Positions 1 through 9,329 of a DNA stretch of 64,000 bases are shown here, piece by piece (position 1 is the first letter of the stretch; the number at the start of each line of letters is the position of its first letter). The DNA lies in the NCBI GenBank assembly GCA_016706055.1, contig JADJKL010000001.1, positions 454,275 through 518,274 on the forward strand, written 5' to 3'. The notes beneath the pieces were generated by a model. That model was not told the origin of the DNA, made no database searches, and was given only the letters and a program-made list of their open reading frames with translations. The DNA comes from Chitinophagaceae bacterium. GTDB taxonomy: Bacteria > Bacteroidota > Bacteroidia > Chitinophagales > Chitinophagaceae. Both the position numbers and the translations under genes were made by a program.

Positions 1-2246
1 AGGTTTGTTAACAAATCACTTGTTTCCCTGTTATAGTAATCAAATATTAATGTAATCTTGTTATTTAAGAATCCAGCCTCTAAACCTACATCTATTTGTG
101 CACTTTTTTCCCATCGTAAACCGCTATTTATTATTCCGGTATTTAAAAAACCAAGACCACCATTATAATTTCCCTGGCTACCATAGGCACCCTGTACTTC
201 ATAATCACCAATACCCGCTACATTTCCATTTACTCCATAACTTACTCTTGGCTTTAAAGTTGAAATAACGTTGGCAATAGAACTTGATTTAAAAAACTGT
301 TCATTATGAATATTCCATCCTGCTGATAGCCCTGGAAAGAAACCCCAGCGGTTGTCTTTTGCCAGACTGGAAATACCGTCTGCCCTGTACAATACGGTTA
401 ACAAATAACGTTGATCATAATTATAATTTACCGTTCCGAAATGCGAAATGATGCGATTTTCTGATTTAGAACTGAAATTACTGCCAGCATTAAAAACCGT
501 TGACGCATTTACTGTAGGAATATCATCTGTAGGTGCCCCGGAACCAGATACCTGCGAATTTAAGGACCTCTGTACGAACGACTCAACAGCCCACATGGCA
601 TCTACATTATGTTTATTTCCTATACTTTTGCTGTAATTAATAAGTGCATTATACTGTTGCTGAACAGTCCTGTTTTGAGACCAGGCTGCCGGTCTTGAAG
701 TATTAAATCCCTGAGGGTTTGTATATAATTGGGTATAGGTTTGCGTAGCTTTTGTAAATGATTCATTAATCGCTTCGAAAAGATATATATTACCAGAGAC
801 TTTTACGTATAGACCTTTTAAGATATCATATTTCAACGATGCATTTCCTGTGATCCTGTTCACTTCATTTCTTCTGAAGTTTTTATCCAACCAGTAAAGT
901 GGGTTGCCATCTGTAATTCCATTACCGGGATTAGGTTTTGTTTTTGCCGAATCAAGCCATGGGTTCATAGTTGGCCAAATGGAAACATTTCTATAAAGCG
1001 TATTAACATCGCCGCCTAGTAAACCAAATCCAGATGAAGTAGAGAAAGTAGCTCCACTGGATATCTCAAGGTTTGGTTTGATTTTATAAGAACCGTTGAG
1101 GGTGCCCGAATATTTTTTATAATCCGAACCAACAATCACACCATCTTCATTGTAGTAATCAAAGCTTGCAAAATATTTTCCTTTATCATTACCACCTAAT
1201 ACATTTACATAATGGTCATTGGTATTTGTATTCTGAAAAAGAATATCTTTTATTTCTCCGCCATGGTCTTTAAAAATTATTGTACCACCATAAGGATCTC
1301 CAACAGTATCCCAGCCAGCCTGCAATAAATAGGAAGTTGTTGCATCAAAACGCCTGATGTCAAATAGTTCCAGATCAGCTGCACCGGTTAATAACCCAAA
1401 TCCTCTTTGTGAGTTTACCTGAGCTAAAGTTCTTTGTGAGTTTAAATGACCAAGTCTTCCGTAATAAACATAATCTTTGGCATTCATATAAGTATAATCA
1501 GGCCTGTCTGTATTATAACCTCTTACATATTTATAAGAAACTTCGGCTTTACCGACTTTTCCTTTTTTAGTAGAAATAAGAATCACACCATTATTAGCTC
1601 TTGCACCATAAATGGCTGTGGAAGCTGCATCTTTTAATAATTCAATAGATTCGATGTCATCTGGGGATATATCATTCAGCGATCTGATAATTCCATCCAC
1701 TACGACCAATGGAGAACCCGGACTGTTAATGGAAGCTCCGCCTCTTAATAATATTGAAGGAGAAGCACCTGGTGCGCCGGTATTATTAACAACCGTAAGT
1801 CCGGCAAGTGAACCCTGCAATGCTGTTCCTACATTTGAACGGGGAGCACTGGCCAGCACTTCCTTATCTAATTTTCCAATAGCAGTAGTAATATTTCTTC
1901 GTGACTGAGTTCCATAACCCACAACGACAACCTCCCCAAGATTAGATACATCTGTCTTTAATGTAAGGTTAATAGTTGTAGAGCCAGTAAACTTTACTTC
2001 CTGCGAAGAATAGCCGATAAAAGAAAAAACCAACACATCATTTTGTGATGCTTCAATTGAAAATTCGCCAGCAGTGTTAGTTTGTGTACCAGTAGTTTTG
2101 CCTTTCACAGTAATGCTTACCCCGGATAATGGTTGATTATCCTCTGACAATACCTTACCAGAAATTTTTTGAGATTGCGACCAGACAGTCGCAGCAAGAA
2201 GAAAGCAAGCAATTAGTAGCCAAACTTTCAATTGAGTAGATTTCAT
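1..2246 (-). CDS. SusC/RagA-family TonB-dependent outer-membrane receptor (3' end outside window)
   Basis: The frame stays open from the ATG at 2246 to the window edge, giving about 748 residues without the C-terminus. A Sec signal peptide (MKSTQLKVWLLIACFLLAA...) is followed by a carboxypeptidase-regulatory-like domain (about residues 25-105), a VVVGYGTQ segment where the TonB box lies, a plug domain with the family hallmarks LVVVDGI and LLKDAASTAIYGARAANG-like sequence, and the start of a 22-strand barrel. Such receptors import glycans or peptides across the outer membrane with a SusD lipoprotein, which would lie beyond the window. It is divergent from a FadR-type regulator, and a palindrome sits between them, so control by that regulator is plausible. 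Family assignment is firm; substrate is unknown. Confidence 0.93.
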   Translation of the reverse strand, partial: MKSTQLKVWLLIACFLLAATVWSQSQKISGKVLSEDNQPLSGVSITVKGKTTGTQTNTAGEFSIEASQNDVLVFSFIGYSSQEVKFTGSTTINLTLKTDVSNLGEVVVVGYGTQSRRNITTAIGKLDKEVLASAPRSNVGTALQGSLAGLTVVNNTGAPGASPSILLRGGASINSPGSPLVVVDGIIRSLNDISPDDIESIELLKDAASTAIYGARANNGVILISTKKGKVGKAEVSYKYVRGYNTDRPDYTYMNAKDYVYYGRLGHLNSQRTLAQVNSQRGFGLLTGAADLELFDIRRFDATTSYLLQAGWDTVGDPYGGTIIFKDHGGEIKDILFQNTNTNDHYVNVLGGNDKGKYFASFDYYNEDGVIVGSDYKKYSGTLNGSYKIKPNLEISSGATFSTSSGFGLLGGDVNTLYRNVSIWPTMNPWLDSAKTKPNPGNGITDGNPLYWLDKNFRRNEVNRITGNASLKYDILKGLYVKVSGNIYLFEAINESFTKATQTYTQLYTNPQGFNTSRPAAWSQNRTVQQQYNALINYSKSIGNKHNVDAMWAVESFVQRSLNSQVSGSGAPTDDIPTVNASTVFNAGSNFSSKSENRIISHFGTVNYNYDQRYLLTVLYRADGISSLAKDNRWGFFPGLSAGWNIHNEQFFKSSSIANVISTLKPRVSYGVNGNVAGIGDYEVQGAYGSQGNYNGGLGFLNTGIINSGLRWEKSAQIDVGLEAGFLNNKITLIFDYYNRETSDLLTN

Positions 2247-2271
2247 AACAGCAGTTTTTTAGTTAATTGTA

Positions 2272-2286
2272 TTATGTATGACATAA
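2272..2286. promoter_or_regulatory. Palindrome, candidate GntR/FadR operator
   Basis: TTATGTATGACATAA is a perfect inverted repeat (TTATGT / ACATAA, 3-bp spacer). It fits the GT...AC core typical of FadR-subfamily operators. It lies 26 bp upstream of the susC-like start codon and in the intergenic region shared with the FadR-type gene. Binding is inferred. Confidence 0.5.
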
Positions 2287-2431
2287 TAAAGATAAAAGGA
2301 TTTAATTATCTTTAACAAAAGAAATTTCATCAAATTATTTAAATCATTGAAAATCAGCAAAAAATATATACTATAATTATAATTGATGCCTACTTTCGTA
2401 TTAAGTACTACATATTAAACTCATTGAAACC

Positions 2432-3129
2432 GTGAATAATACCTTTAAATCAATAGAAAATGTAAGCCTGGTTGATAGGGTCGAATCAAACCTGGTTCTG
2501 CTTCTTCAACAACAAAAATTAAAAGTTGGGGACTCAATACCAACGGAATTGGAGTTAACTGAAATGCTAGGCGTAAGCAGAACTGTTGTCAGAGAAGCAT
2601 TAATGAGATTAAGATTAATGGGACTTATTGAATCAAAAAGAAAAAAGGTTCTGTTATCACAAGTCCTGATCTATTTGGGAATATGAGCAAAAGCATGAAT
2701 CCTCATATTCTTTCACCTGAAACCCTTAGAGAAATTTTTGAAATCAGGCTGGTTTTAGAAATCGGAATGGCTGACCTTCTTTTCCATAGGGTTTCAAAAG
2801 AAGATATCAAGATATTACATGAAATAGTTGACGATGAACCACCGTCAACACAACAGCATTTATTTGTTGCGGAGCATGAAATTACCTTTCATGGAAAATT
2901 GTACGAAATAACTGGAAACGAAACGTTGAAAAAATTTCAAAAATTATTATTGCCGGTTTTTGACTACGTTCATAAAAGTGGCCTATTAAAAAAACAAGAT
3001 TTACCTAAAATGTTTGTATCACATAAGGAACTGGTAAATATTTTAGAAAGTGGCACCCCAGAGCAATTTAGAAATGGAATGCGTAGCCATTTGGAAAATC
3101 ATTTTAAAAGATTATTCGATTTAACGTAG
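2432..3129 (+). CDS. GntR-family (FadR subfamily) transcriptional regulator, split by a -1 frameshift
   Basis: The first frame (GTG at 2432) encodes a winged-helix GntR domain with the motif ELTEMLGVSRTVVREALMRL; it would stop at 2686. The second frame supplies an FCD ligand-binding domain with EIRLVLEIGMADLL and His residues in EHEITFHGKLYE and SHKELV, typical metal or effector ligands. The two join perfectly by a -1 shift at A_AAA_AAG (2641-2647), giving a 232-residue protein of normal family length. This heptamer is the classic bacterial -1 slippery site, so programmed frameshifting, a real mutation and a homopolymer sequencing error are all possible. A TACTTTCG box at 2391-2398 resembles a Bacteroidota -7 element. 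It probably controls the divergent receptor gene. Confidence 0.85.
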
Positions 3130-3530
3130 GTTATTACAAGTTCTTGTTTCTAAAACAGGGTTTTCAATCTTATACTTTCCCCTTATTTGTTTCATATCCT
3201 CACCTACTTTTCGATACAAAATTTTTGCATAGTGTTGTATTGTCATAATACTTCTATGCACTAACATTTTACTTACAAAATCTATTGAAACCCCTTTTAT
3301 AAAGGTTACTACAATAGCGAAATTGTGCCGGGCAAAGTGAAAAGCAGGGGCTTTGTATTTCCAAATACATACACAATTTCTTTTAAGCAACTATTCATTT
3401 TTTTATTGCTAAGAATCGCTAGTAAACTCTTTTCATTAATAGACTGTGGATGATTATTGAACCTCTTCTCAATATCAGTCATCATAGCACTCATCCAAAA
3501 CAATACAAAGCCATCATTAAGTGTATACAA
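3121..3530 (-). pseudogene. Tyrosine recombinase (integrase) C-terminal remnant, frameshifted
   Basis: Two overlapping minus-strand frames together give the catalytic part of a Bacteroidota conjugative-transposon-type integrase. The upstream piece ends ...LSNKKMNSCLKEI; the downstream piece has HFARHNFA (HxxR box), SKMLVHRSIMTIQHYAKI (second His box and catalytic Tyr). The N-terminal core-binding half is missing and the frame changes around 3330-3380, so no active enzyme is expected. It lies next to the mobilisation genes and probably marks the decayed end of that element. The 3' end overlaps the end of the FadR-type gene by 9 bases. Confidence 0.75.
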
Positions 3531-3532
3531 TT

Positions 3533-5017
3533 TTATTGTTCCATACTATATTTTAGCTTGCCATACTTTGGTTCCATAAATGCTTCGCATGACTGAAGAT
3601 ACTTTTCCATTGAATCAATATCTTCACCATGCACAGTCGAACTAGATTCAAATATTTTTAATAACATTCTGATATACGTCTCTGCATCATTTTGCCGGGT
3701 TAGTTTTCTTAATGCACCCATGTAATCTTCCCGGTATACTGTCGGAACAATAATTTTAGAAATGTTTTGAGAGGATAATTCTGCATTCATCATGATCCTG
3801 GCTATTCTCCCGTTGCCATCAATGAAAGGATGCACTTCGCTAATTAAGAACATTATATAGGCAGCTTTAGCAAACGGGTGACGCAATACATGGTACCATT
3901 CAAATCCTTTTTTCAATGTTCCCATTACTAACGGCCATTCTACAAATTCTGTATTCCCGGCTCTATTATTCTTGTCCTTGAATTGGCCAGGGTTTTTGTC
4001 CTTTCTTGCAGACATAAGTATCGCATGTCTGTTCAGCAATATCCCGATCAGTTCTTCTGCCGTCCGGGGACATACCGACATTTCTTTTTTATTGGAGGCT
4101 ATCTTATAAGTTCCAAGCACGTCATGAGAATCTTCATTTCTTGCCGGCAAAGGTGTTGCTGTCAATATAATTTGCTTTGCTTCATCTATTTCAAAAACAG
4201 TTCCTTCAATATAGTTGGAAAAGTAACTTTCGAAAAAAGCAAAATTCTGATAAGCTTTCAGGCTGACATTTTTTTCCGCAAACTGAGGATAATCATGACC
4301 GGATAAAGACTCATATAATTTTTCCAGCAGGCTTATTCTTCCCGAATCAAACGGCTCTCCTAATGCCCGGGCTTTGGCTACAGAAGATGAAAGTATCTTT
4401 GAAGTTTTAGTTGCCAGCAATGCCCCGATTATTTTATTGAGCTTTTCAAATTCTTTTTCCATCCCCAAAATGGCTGAAATCTTTTTGGCATCATCTCTTA
4501 TTTCATTTAACCCAGCTTCACCTTTTAGCCTGATTACATTTTCCAGTCTTTCTTCCAATTGTTCCCTTGTCAGCGTTTTTGATTCTTCCCCTGCTTTTCT
4601 CGTTTGCTGCAGGTTTTCAAGAAATGCCCTGGCTTGCCCCGAAAGATAGAGTTCGTCAAAAAAAGGCAGGTCTCCTGCAATTGGCTCCTGTCCTTGCTGA
4701 AAATGTATAGTTAAACCGGGCAGGTATATATTCTTGGTGTAAGAATAGGTCATATAAATATGGCCGCCGGGCGTAGGCTTGCACTCCAGGGCACTTCTAT
4801 GACTTAATGAGGATTTCGGGTATTGAGCTGCCAGAATCCTGAACCAATTCCTTTTTATAATACTTTCAGGGGTATCTGTAAAATTGGTCGTGTATAATTT
4901 CGGCGCAATCTTTTTTGCGGCCTTTTCTTTTACTAATTGACTGATTTTTCTCGATTCCGCTTTATCGGAGGATCCAAATAGAATCTCTTGTAAGTGTACT
5001 GATTGATTTTTTTCCAT
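3533..5017 (-). CDS. Fic-domain protein with AbiEi-like N-terminal region
   Basis: Fic enzymes usually transfer AMP to hydroxyl side chains of target proteins. The Fic motif HPFIDGNGRIAR is complete at about residues 396-407 with catalytic His396. An inhibitory-helix motif SNYIEG (S267xxxE271G) precedes it, which marks a class II, self-inhibited Fic protein. Residues 25-140 (KKIAPKLYTTNFTD...GLTIHF...LSGQARAFLENL) resemble the AbiEi-type antitoxin/regulatory domain often fused to Fic in large Bacteroidota proteins; that comparison is from memory. The gene is intact at 494 residues and lies between the integrase remnant and the mobilisation genes, so it is probably cargo of the element. Confidence 0.88.
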   Translation of the reverse strand: MEKNQSVHLQEILFGSSDKAESRKISQLVKEKAAKKIAPKLYTTNFTDTPESIIKRNWFRILAAQYPKSSLSHRSALECKPTPGGHIYMTYSYTKNIYLPGLTIHFQQGQEPIAGDLPFFDELYLSGQARAFLENLQQTRKAGEESKTLTREQLEERLENVIRLKGEAGLNEIRDDAKKISAILGMEKEFEKLNKIIGALLATKTSKILSSSVAKARALGEPFDSGRISLLEKLYESLSGHDYPQFAEKNVSLKAYQNFAFFESYFSNYIEGTVFEIDEAKQIILTATPLPARNEDSHDVLGTYKIASNKKEMSVCPRTAEELIGILLNRHAILMSARKDKNPGQFKDKNNRAGNTEFVEWPLVMGTLKKGFEWYHVLRHPFAKAAYIMFLISEVHPFIDGNGRIARIMMNAELSSQNISKIIVPTVYREDYMGALRKLTRQNDAETYIRMLLKIFESSSTVHGEDIDSMEKYLQSCEAFMEPKYGKLKYSMEQ

Positions 5018-5319
5018 TATATCGCCTATTTAAACTCAAATTTAAGAATATTTTCCATTATAAATAATATTGTTGATGAACATTTTCTATTATGTAGCGG
5101 ATATTTTTCTATCACAATATAGTTAAACCAATAAAATGAGAAATAATTCTATTAAATAACACTATTTGCCGAATATTTTCAATCAAATGTTAGATTTTTG
5201 TATCTGGAATGTGAGTTATAAAATCACAAATAGGCTATAAAACATACATCCTATATCTCTTTTTCTATCAAAACAGACTTATGGCTGGGAATAATTGCGC
5301 CTGCCACCCAGCATAAAAC
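5018..5319. other. Intergenic region without recognisable gene
   Basis: AT-rich spacer upstream of the Fic gene and downstream of the coupling-protein gene. I see no open frame of protein-like composition, RNA gene or strong hairpin. It presumably holds the Fic promoter. Confidence 0.5.
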
Positions 5320-7305
5320 TTAATTCTTCTTAAGTACCGTCCCGGCCATCCCCGGATCATTCATAATCCTTTCCATCTCAACATTCACCAAATCTTCAAT
5401 CTCCTGTTTTATCTGGACATAATTTAATTGAATAATACCCGGGGTGACCTGCCGTACAATTGGTACTGGCTTGTATGCTTCTTGCTCTCTTTTTAAAGCC
5501 TGGTGATCGTTACTGATAGAATTATGAAATATCTTCAAATCAATTTTATTATCAGGATCATCAGCTACCATTCCTACAAACTCTCCCGAACTAAGTGATG
5601 AAATTTTAGAAGGTGGTAAAGCTGACTCCAGTTGCTTGGACTTACTAATTGAAGTATCGTTTCGATTGATTGATAAACTGGTCCTGTCCTGCATGATTTT
5701 CCCGAAACGTTCGGAGAGTTGTTTGGCTGTCTCGCCGGTTACCTGCCCGGAAATAATATTGCCGGTGATATTCATAATCACATCGGCCTGGTCTTTTCCA
5801 TAATCTTTTTTTAGCTGACTAAAATCCTGCACTCCCAAAGTAGTGGCTACTTTATTACTTCTGGCAGTCGCAATCAGGCTGTCCATGTTGTTCAGATAAA
5901 CAGTAGGAAATTCATCAAACACAAGGCTTGATTTGAGCATGCCTTTTTTATTGACCATTTTAATAAGCCGGGAAATATATAATGACAACACTGCCCCATA
6001 TACCTGTATCTTCTGCGGATTGTTGCCCATGCAGACAATCTTTGGTTCATTGGGATTATTAATATCGAGTGTAAAATCATTACCGGATAAAACATAGTAT
6101 AGTTGTGGTGATGATAACCGGGCCATCGCCACTTTAGCCGCAGCGATCTGTCCTTCCAGTTGTTCCATGACATCATTCATGTAAGCCGATACAAAAGGAT
6201 TGATCAGTGCTTCAATTTCCTTTTCAGTTTTCAGGATTGTAAATAGTTTATCGTACTCCACCTGCATCAGTTCAATGACATGGGGCAGCGTACAAAATTC
6301 ACCATCATTGTACCGCCGAAGAAACCAGATAATAGCTGTCAGAAAATTAATCGGCGATTCCACAAAAAAATCACCCTGCCGTTTGATCCATTCCCGGTTA
6401 AGCCCCATCAGAATTGTCCGGGCTGATTCTGAAGCATCGGTAATGTCCAGCATGTTTTCTTTATCCAACGGATTACAACGATGTGTTCGTGAGAGATCTT
6501 CAAAATTGATGACATAAAACTGTGGGGGTGTTTTATACAGATGACGACATTTTAAATAATGGTTATAGGCAATGATGGAAAGATCATCGAATTTAAAATC
6601 ATATACAAACAGGCAAAAACCTTTGCGGATATGCTGGGTGATAACATGACGGATGACAAAATAAGATTTACCCGCACCAGGTGAACCAAGAACCAATAGC
6701 GATCTGAATGGATTGATAATATTGATCCAGCTTTTACGCACCTTTCCTTTCAGATGATACTCGGCCGGGAGATTAATGGAGTATTCATTCTGCAGTAATC
6801 GTTCTTCCTGCGGAAAGGTTTCATTTTCGGAATTGAAAATATCTTTGTTATTTAATTTTTGCCGGATAACCCGTGATACCAGATTACCACCGGTTAGTAT
6901 GAGCAGGAATCCTGTTGCAGTGATCAACATATAAATTACCGCACGGGTCTGCAACGGAGCCGTAAAATGCAAACCCAAATAGCTTAAAAAATAAAGCAAT
7001 GCTCCTGTAATGATATAGGCAAAAGCGGTTTTATGATTAATATTTTCATCTTTCTTACCCCTTGCACCAAATAAGGAAATAATGAGCAATGCCAGAGCAA
7101 TCAGTTTGGAGTTATTAAACCGATCGAAAAGTCCGGTATTCTGAATGTTGGTCAACAACCTGTCTGCTATTTCAGCGGTCAGCTCCCACTCTTTAAAAGC
7201 CTGGTAACAATAAAAATAAAAATGCAGTGCCAACACTACAATACTCATCAGCCTTGTCATATCGGTAATCTTCCTCAAGCCCTGTTCATTCTCACCTGTA
7301 TTCAT
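5320..7305 (-). CDS. VirD4/TraG-type coupling protein for DNA transfer
   Basis: Coupling proteins are membrane-anchored hexameric ATPases that hand the relaxosome to a type IV secretion channel. About four hydrophobic helices lie in residues 18-145, followed by Walker A GSPGAGKS (about 207-214) and a Walker B region SLVFDEFP. The motifs QVYGAVLSLYISRLIK and TGETAKQLSERFGKI are typical of Bacteroidota mobilisation coupling proteins (MobC/TraG type). Length 661 is normal. It is followed upstream by relaxase and MobC on the same strand, forming a mobilisation operon. No mating-pair-formation genes are present, so the element would need a helper to transfer. Confidence 0.9.
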   Translation of the reverse strand: MNTGENEQGLRKITDMTRLMSIVVLALHFYFYCYQAFKEWELTAEIADRLLTNIQNTGLFDRFNNSKLIALALLIISLFGARGKKDENINHKTAFAYIITGALLYFLSYLGLHFTAPLQTRAVIYMLITATGFLLILTGGNLVSRVIRQKLNNKDIFNSENETFPQEERLLQNEYSINLPAEYHLKGKVRKSWINIINPFRSLLVLGSPGAGKSYFVIRHVITQHIRKGFCLFVYDFKFDDLSIIAYNHYLKCRHLYKTPPQFYVINFEDLSRTHRCNPLDKENMLDITDASESARTILMGLNREWIKRQGDFFVESPINFLTAIIWFLRRYNDGEFCTLPHVIELMQVEYDKLFTILKTEKEIEALINPFVSAYMNDVMEQLEGQIAAAKVAMARLSSPQLYYVLSGNDFTLDINNPNEPKIVCMGNNPQKIQVYGAVLSLYISRLIKMVNKKGMLKSSLVFDEFPTVYLNNMDSLIATARSNKVATTLGVQDFSQLKKDYGKDQADVIMNITGNIISGQVTGETAKQLSERFGKIMQDRTSLSINRNDTSISKSKQLESALPPSKISSLSSGEFVGMVADDPDNKIDLKIFHNSISNDHQALKREQEAYKPVPIVRQVTPGIIQLNYVQIKQEIEDLVNVEMERIMNDPGMAGTVLKKN

Positions 7306-7342
7306 AGCCCTCCCCTTTTTCCTCCCCCGAAAGGGAAGTATT

Positions 7343-8605
7343 TTAAATTTTAAATTGTTTCTTTCTTTTGCGTTTTCTTTTCTTCAGTTGGTAAGGAGTA
7401 TTCGTAGTTGAGCCTGCAGTTGAATAAAGGATGTCAGGAATATTTAACTCTCCTTGCTGCGAAGGCGAAACTCCTGCCTCCTTTAACGCATCATCGGACT
7501 GCCGGATATTTTTCTTTTCACCAGCCAAATCAATAGTTAGCCCCGGCTCCGAATGACTGGTACGTTCCAAAATCATTTTGGCACTATACGCTTTACCCAA
7601 ATCACTTCCGTTGAAAACAGATTTGGTTTGATGATCCACATACGTGATACCGTAGATTATTCCTTCTTTATTTTGTCTGAGTACAACACTTATCCGTTCT
7701 CTATTTAAATCGCTTATCAATTGCTGCAATCCCGCACCCGTTTTTTTTAGTAAAGCATAATCAATCGATGTCCGCAATCTCTTAGCATAAGGTTGTTTCA
7801 GTTTTTCATTTTCTGAAAATCTTTTTTCCAGATTCTTCAAGGTGGGTTTCATATAAAACAAACTGGCTTTAATAGGCGTTCCAATTTTATTTCCTTTTTC
7901 ATCCAGTACCCGAAACAAAATTCCATTGTGCAGGTAAGTATGAGAATCCTCCCCACATCTGTCTGCGGTTACGTTATACAATTTCAAAATAGCATTTAGT
8001 TCAGCCAGCGAACCATATTTGTATTGCGGAATAACGATGCCTAATATATTTGAGATAGCGGCTTTTGTAGGTCTCTTTCCCGGATTTATTTTTTTGGCAT
8101 TGACAGGCGACAACTTTAAAGCATCAGTGAGCCTTTTACACTCTGCCTTTACCAATCCAAACTCCATCTCAATTTCCTTACGGGCAACTTCCGATTGATT
8201 ACGTCCCATGTTGTGCATTGAGATACGATTACCATCCCGCTGAATATTCGTGCTGACAATATGTATATGCGGATGCCCGGTGTCAACATGCCGGTAAACC
8301 AGATACGGTTGTTCACCAAAGCCGATGCGTTTCATATAACTGTCAGCGATAGCCTTCATTTTATCATTATCAAGCTTCTCAGAAGGATCAAAATTCAAAG
8401 ACACATGCAAGGTATTGGTGGTTGTTCTTTCGTTCAGCGAAGTAAGCTTTTCAAATGTCCCTGCCTTTTCATAAAAATTCATCTTGCCCGCATCCTTTAA
8501 AAAATTAGCGGCCGACAGGATTTCTGCCTGTCCCTGCTGCACTTTTTTCTCATTATAATTCAGTGCCTTGCCGATACTTTTTCCGGTATTTATTCTTGCA
8601 ACCAT
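7343..8605 (-). CDS. Relaxase/mobilisation nuclease (MobA/VirD2 type)
   Basis: The enzyme nicks one strand at oriT and pilots it into the recipient. The N-terminal relaxase domain shows the likely catalytic Tyr in LNYNEKKV (residue 17) and the metal-binding triad in HPHIHIVSTN (about residues 111-120), the hallmark of the MOBP-like family. The C-terminal half is long and basic, ending in a Lys/Arg-rich tail KKRKRKRKKQ that may bind DNA. At 420 residues it is full length. Its start overlaps the end of mobC by 16 bases, so translation is coupled. Confidence 0.9.
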   Translation of the reverse strand: MVARINTGKSIGKALNYNEKKVQQGQAEILSAANFLKDAGKMNFYEKAGTFEKLTSLNERTTTNTLHVSLNFDPSEKLDNDKMKAIADSYMKRIGFGEQPYLVYRHVDTGHPHIHIVSTNIQRDGNRISMHNMGRNQSEVARKEIEMEFGLVKAECKRLTDALKLSPVNAKKINPGKRPTKAAISNILGIVIPQYKYGSLAELNAILKLYNVTADRCGEDSHTYLHNGILFRVLDEKGNKIGTPIKASLFYMKPTLKNLEKRFSENEKLKQPYAKRLRTSIDYALLKKTGAGLQQLISDLNRERISVVLRQNKEGIIYGITYVDHQTKSVFNGSDLGKAYSAKMILERTSHSEPGLTIDLAGEKKNIRQSDDALKEAGVSPSQQGELNIPDILYSTAGSTTNTPYQLKKRKRKRKKQFKI

Positions 8606-8982
8606 TTTCCCGACATTTCCCCAATTTTCAAATTGATTTCATTTACTTTTTCAGTGAATTTTTCCTGGTCGTCTTTAGATCGCAAAGCCAGTGCTTTTAT
8701 CTCCTGAAAATGACTCGCTGTATGCAGTCTTTTTACCAGTTGATTGAAGTTGCTACCGATAGCTGATAATTCGTTTCGTAACCGGACCAATTCTGTCATT
8801 AAATCATCAACAGACTGATCTCTGGTATAAACAGTTACCGGCTTTTCCAGCAACACAAACCGGATATACTCGCTTAATTTTTTCTTGGTAGTCGCCTTAA
8901 AGGAAATAGTTACTTTACTGTATTCCTCCGGTTTAAAACGCACTGTCACCTTCCTCGTAAGATTTGATTTCTCTTGGTTCAT
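8590..8982 (-). CDS. MobC-like relaxosome accessory protein
   Basis: A 130-residue protein with an N-terminal ribbon-helix-helix-like section (VTVRFKPEEYSKV...LSEYIRFVLL) and the MobC-family motif RNELSAIGSNFNQLVKRLH. In this family the protein binds oriT and helps the relaxase open the DNA. It is the first gene of the operon mobC-relaxase-coupling protein; a palindromic candidate oriT lies just upstream. Confidence 0.85.
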   Translation of the reverse strand: MNQEKSNLTRKVTVRFKPEEYSKVTISFKATTKKKLSEYIRFVLLEKPVTVYTRDQSVDDLMTELVRLRNELSAIGSNFNQLVKRLHTASHFQEIKALALRSKDDQEKFTEKVNEINLKIGEMSGKWLQE

Positions 8983-9042
8983 ATCCTCACATTATCTTTT
9001 CTAATTCCCCGAAAACGACCCCGGAGTGAAAGGGTAAAATTC

Positions 9043-9059
9043 CGTTTGTCCGACAAACG
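9043..9059. other. Candidate oriT inverted repeat
   Basis: CGTTTGTC-C-GACAAACG is a perfect 8-bp inverted repeat about 60 bp upstream of the mobC start. Relaxase oriT sites commonly consist of such a repeat next to the nic site and next to the mobilisation genes. A second short palindrome, GCCGTCAGACGGGC, follows at about 9072-9085. The nic site cannot be assigned by eye; a transcriptional operator is the alternative. Confidence 0.4.
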
Positions 9060-9063
9060 TACA

Positions 9064-9329
9064 TTTTACCATGCCGTCAGACGGGCATTATGCTCCTTCC
9101 TAAATTTGCCGTACACCTTTCTTCTGCGATTTCCCGATTTGCTGCATCCATTCATTAAGATCATTATATCCCTTATACAAATGGCATTCATCGTTGTACT
9201 TTTTACCATGCCGTCAGACGGGCATTAAACTCCTTATTATAGCTGCCGTAAACCTTTCTTCTGCGATTTTCCGATTTGCTGCATCCATTCATTAAGATCA
9301 TTATAGCCCTTATACAAATGGCTTTCATC
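9064..9329. repeat. Imperfect tandem duplication of the primase 3' end (two 129-bp copies)
   Basis: Copies at 9064-9192 and 9201-9329 are about 90 percent identical, the same length, and 8 bp apart. Both contain the palindrome GCCGTCAGACGGGC. The second copy includes the real C-terminal codons of the primase gene; the first lies downstream of its stop codon as a non-coding relic. A partial tandem duplication or recombination with a related element explains it. Confidence 0.85.
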
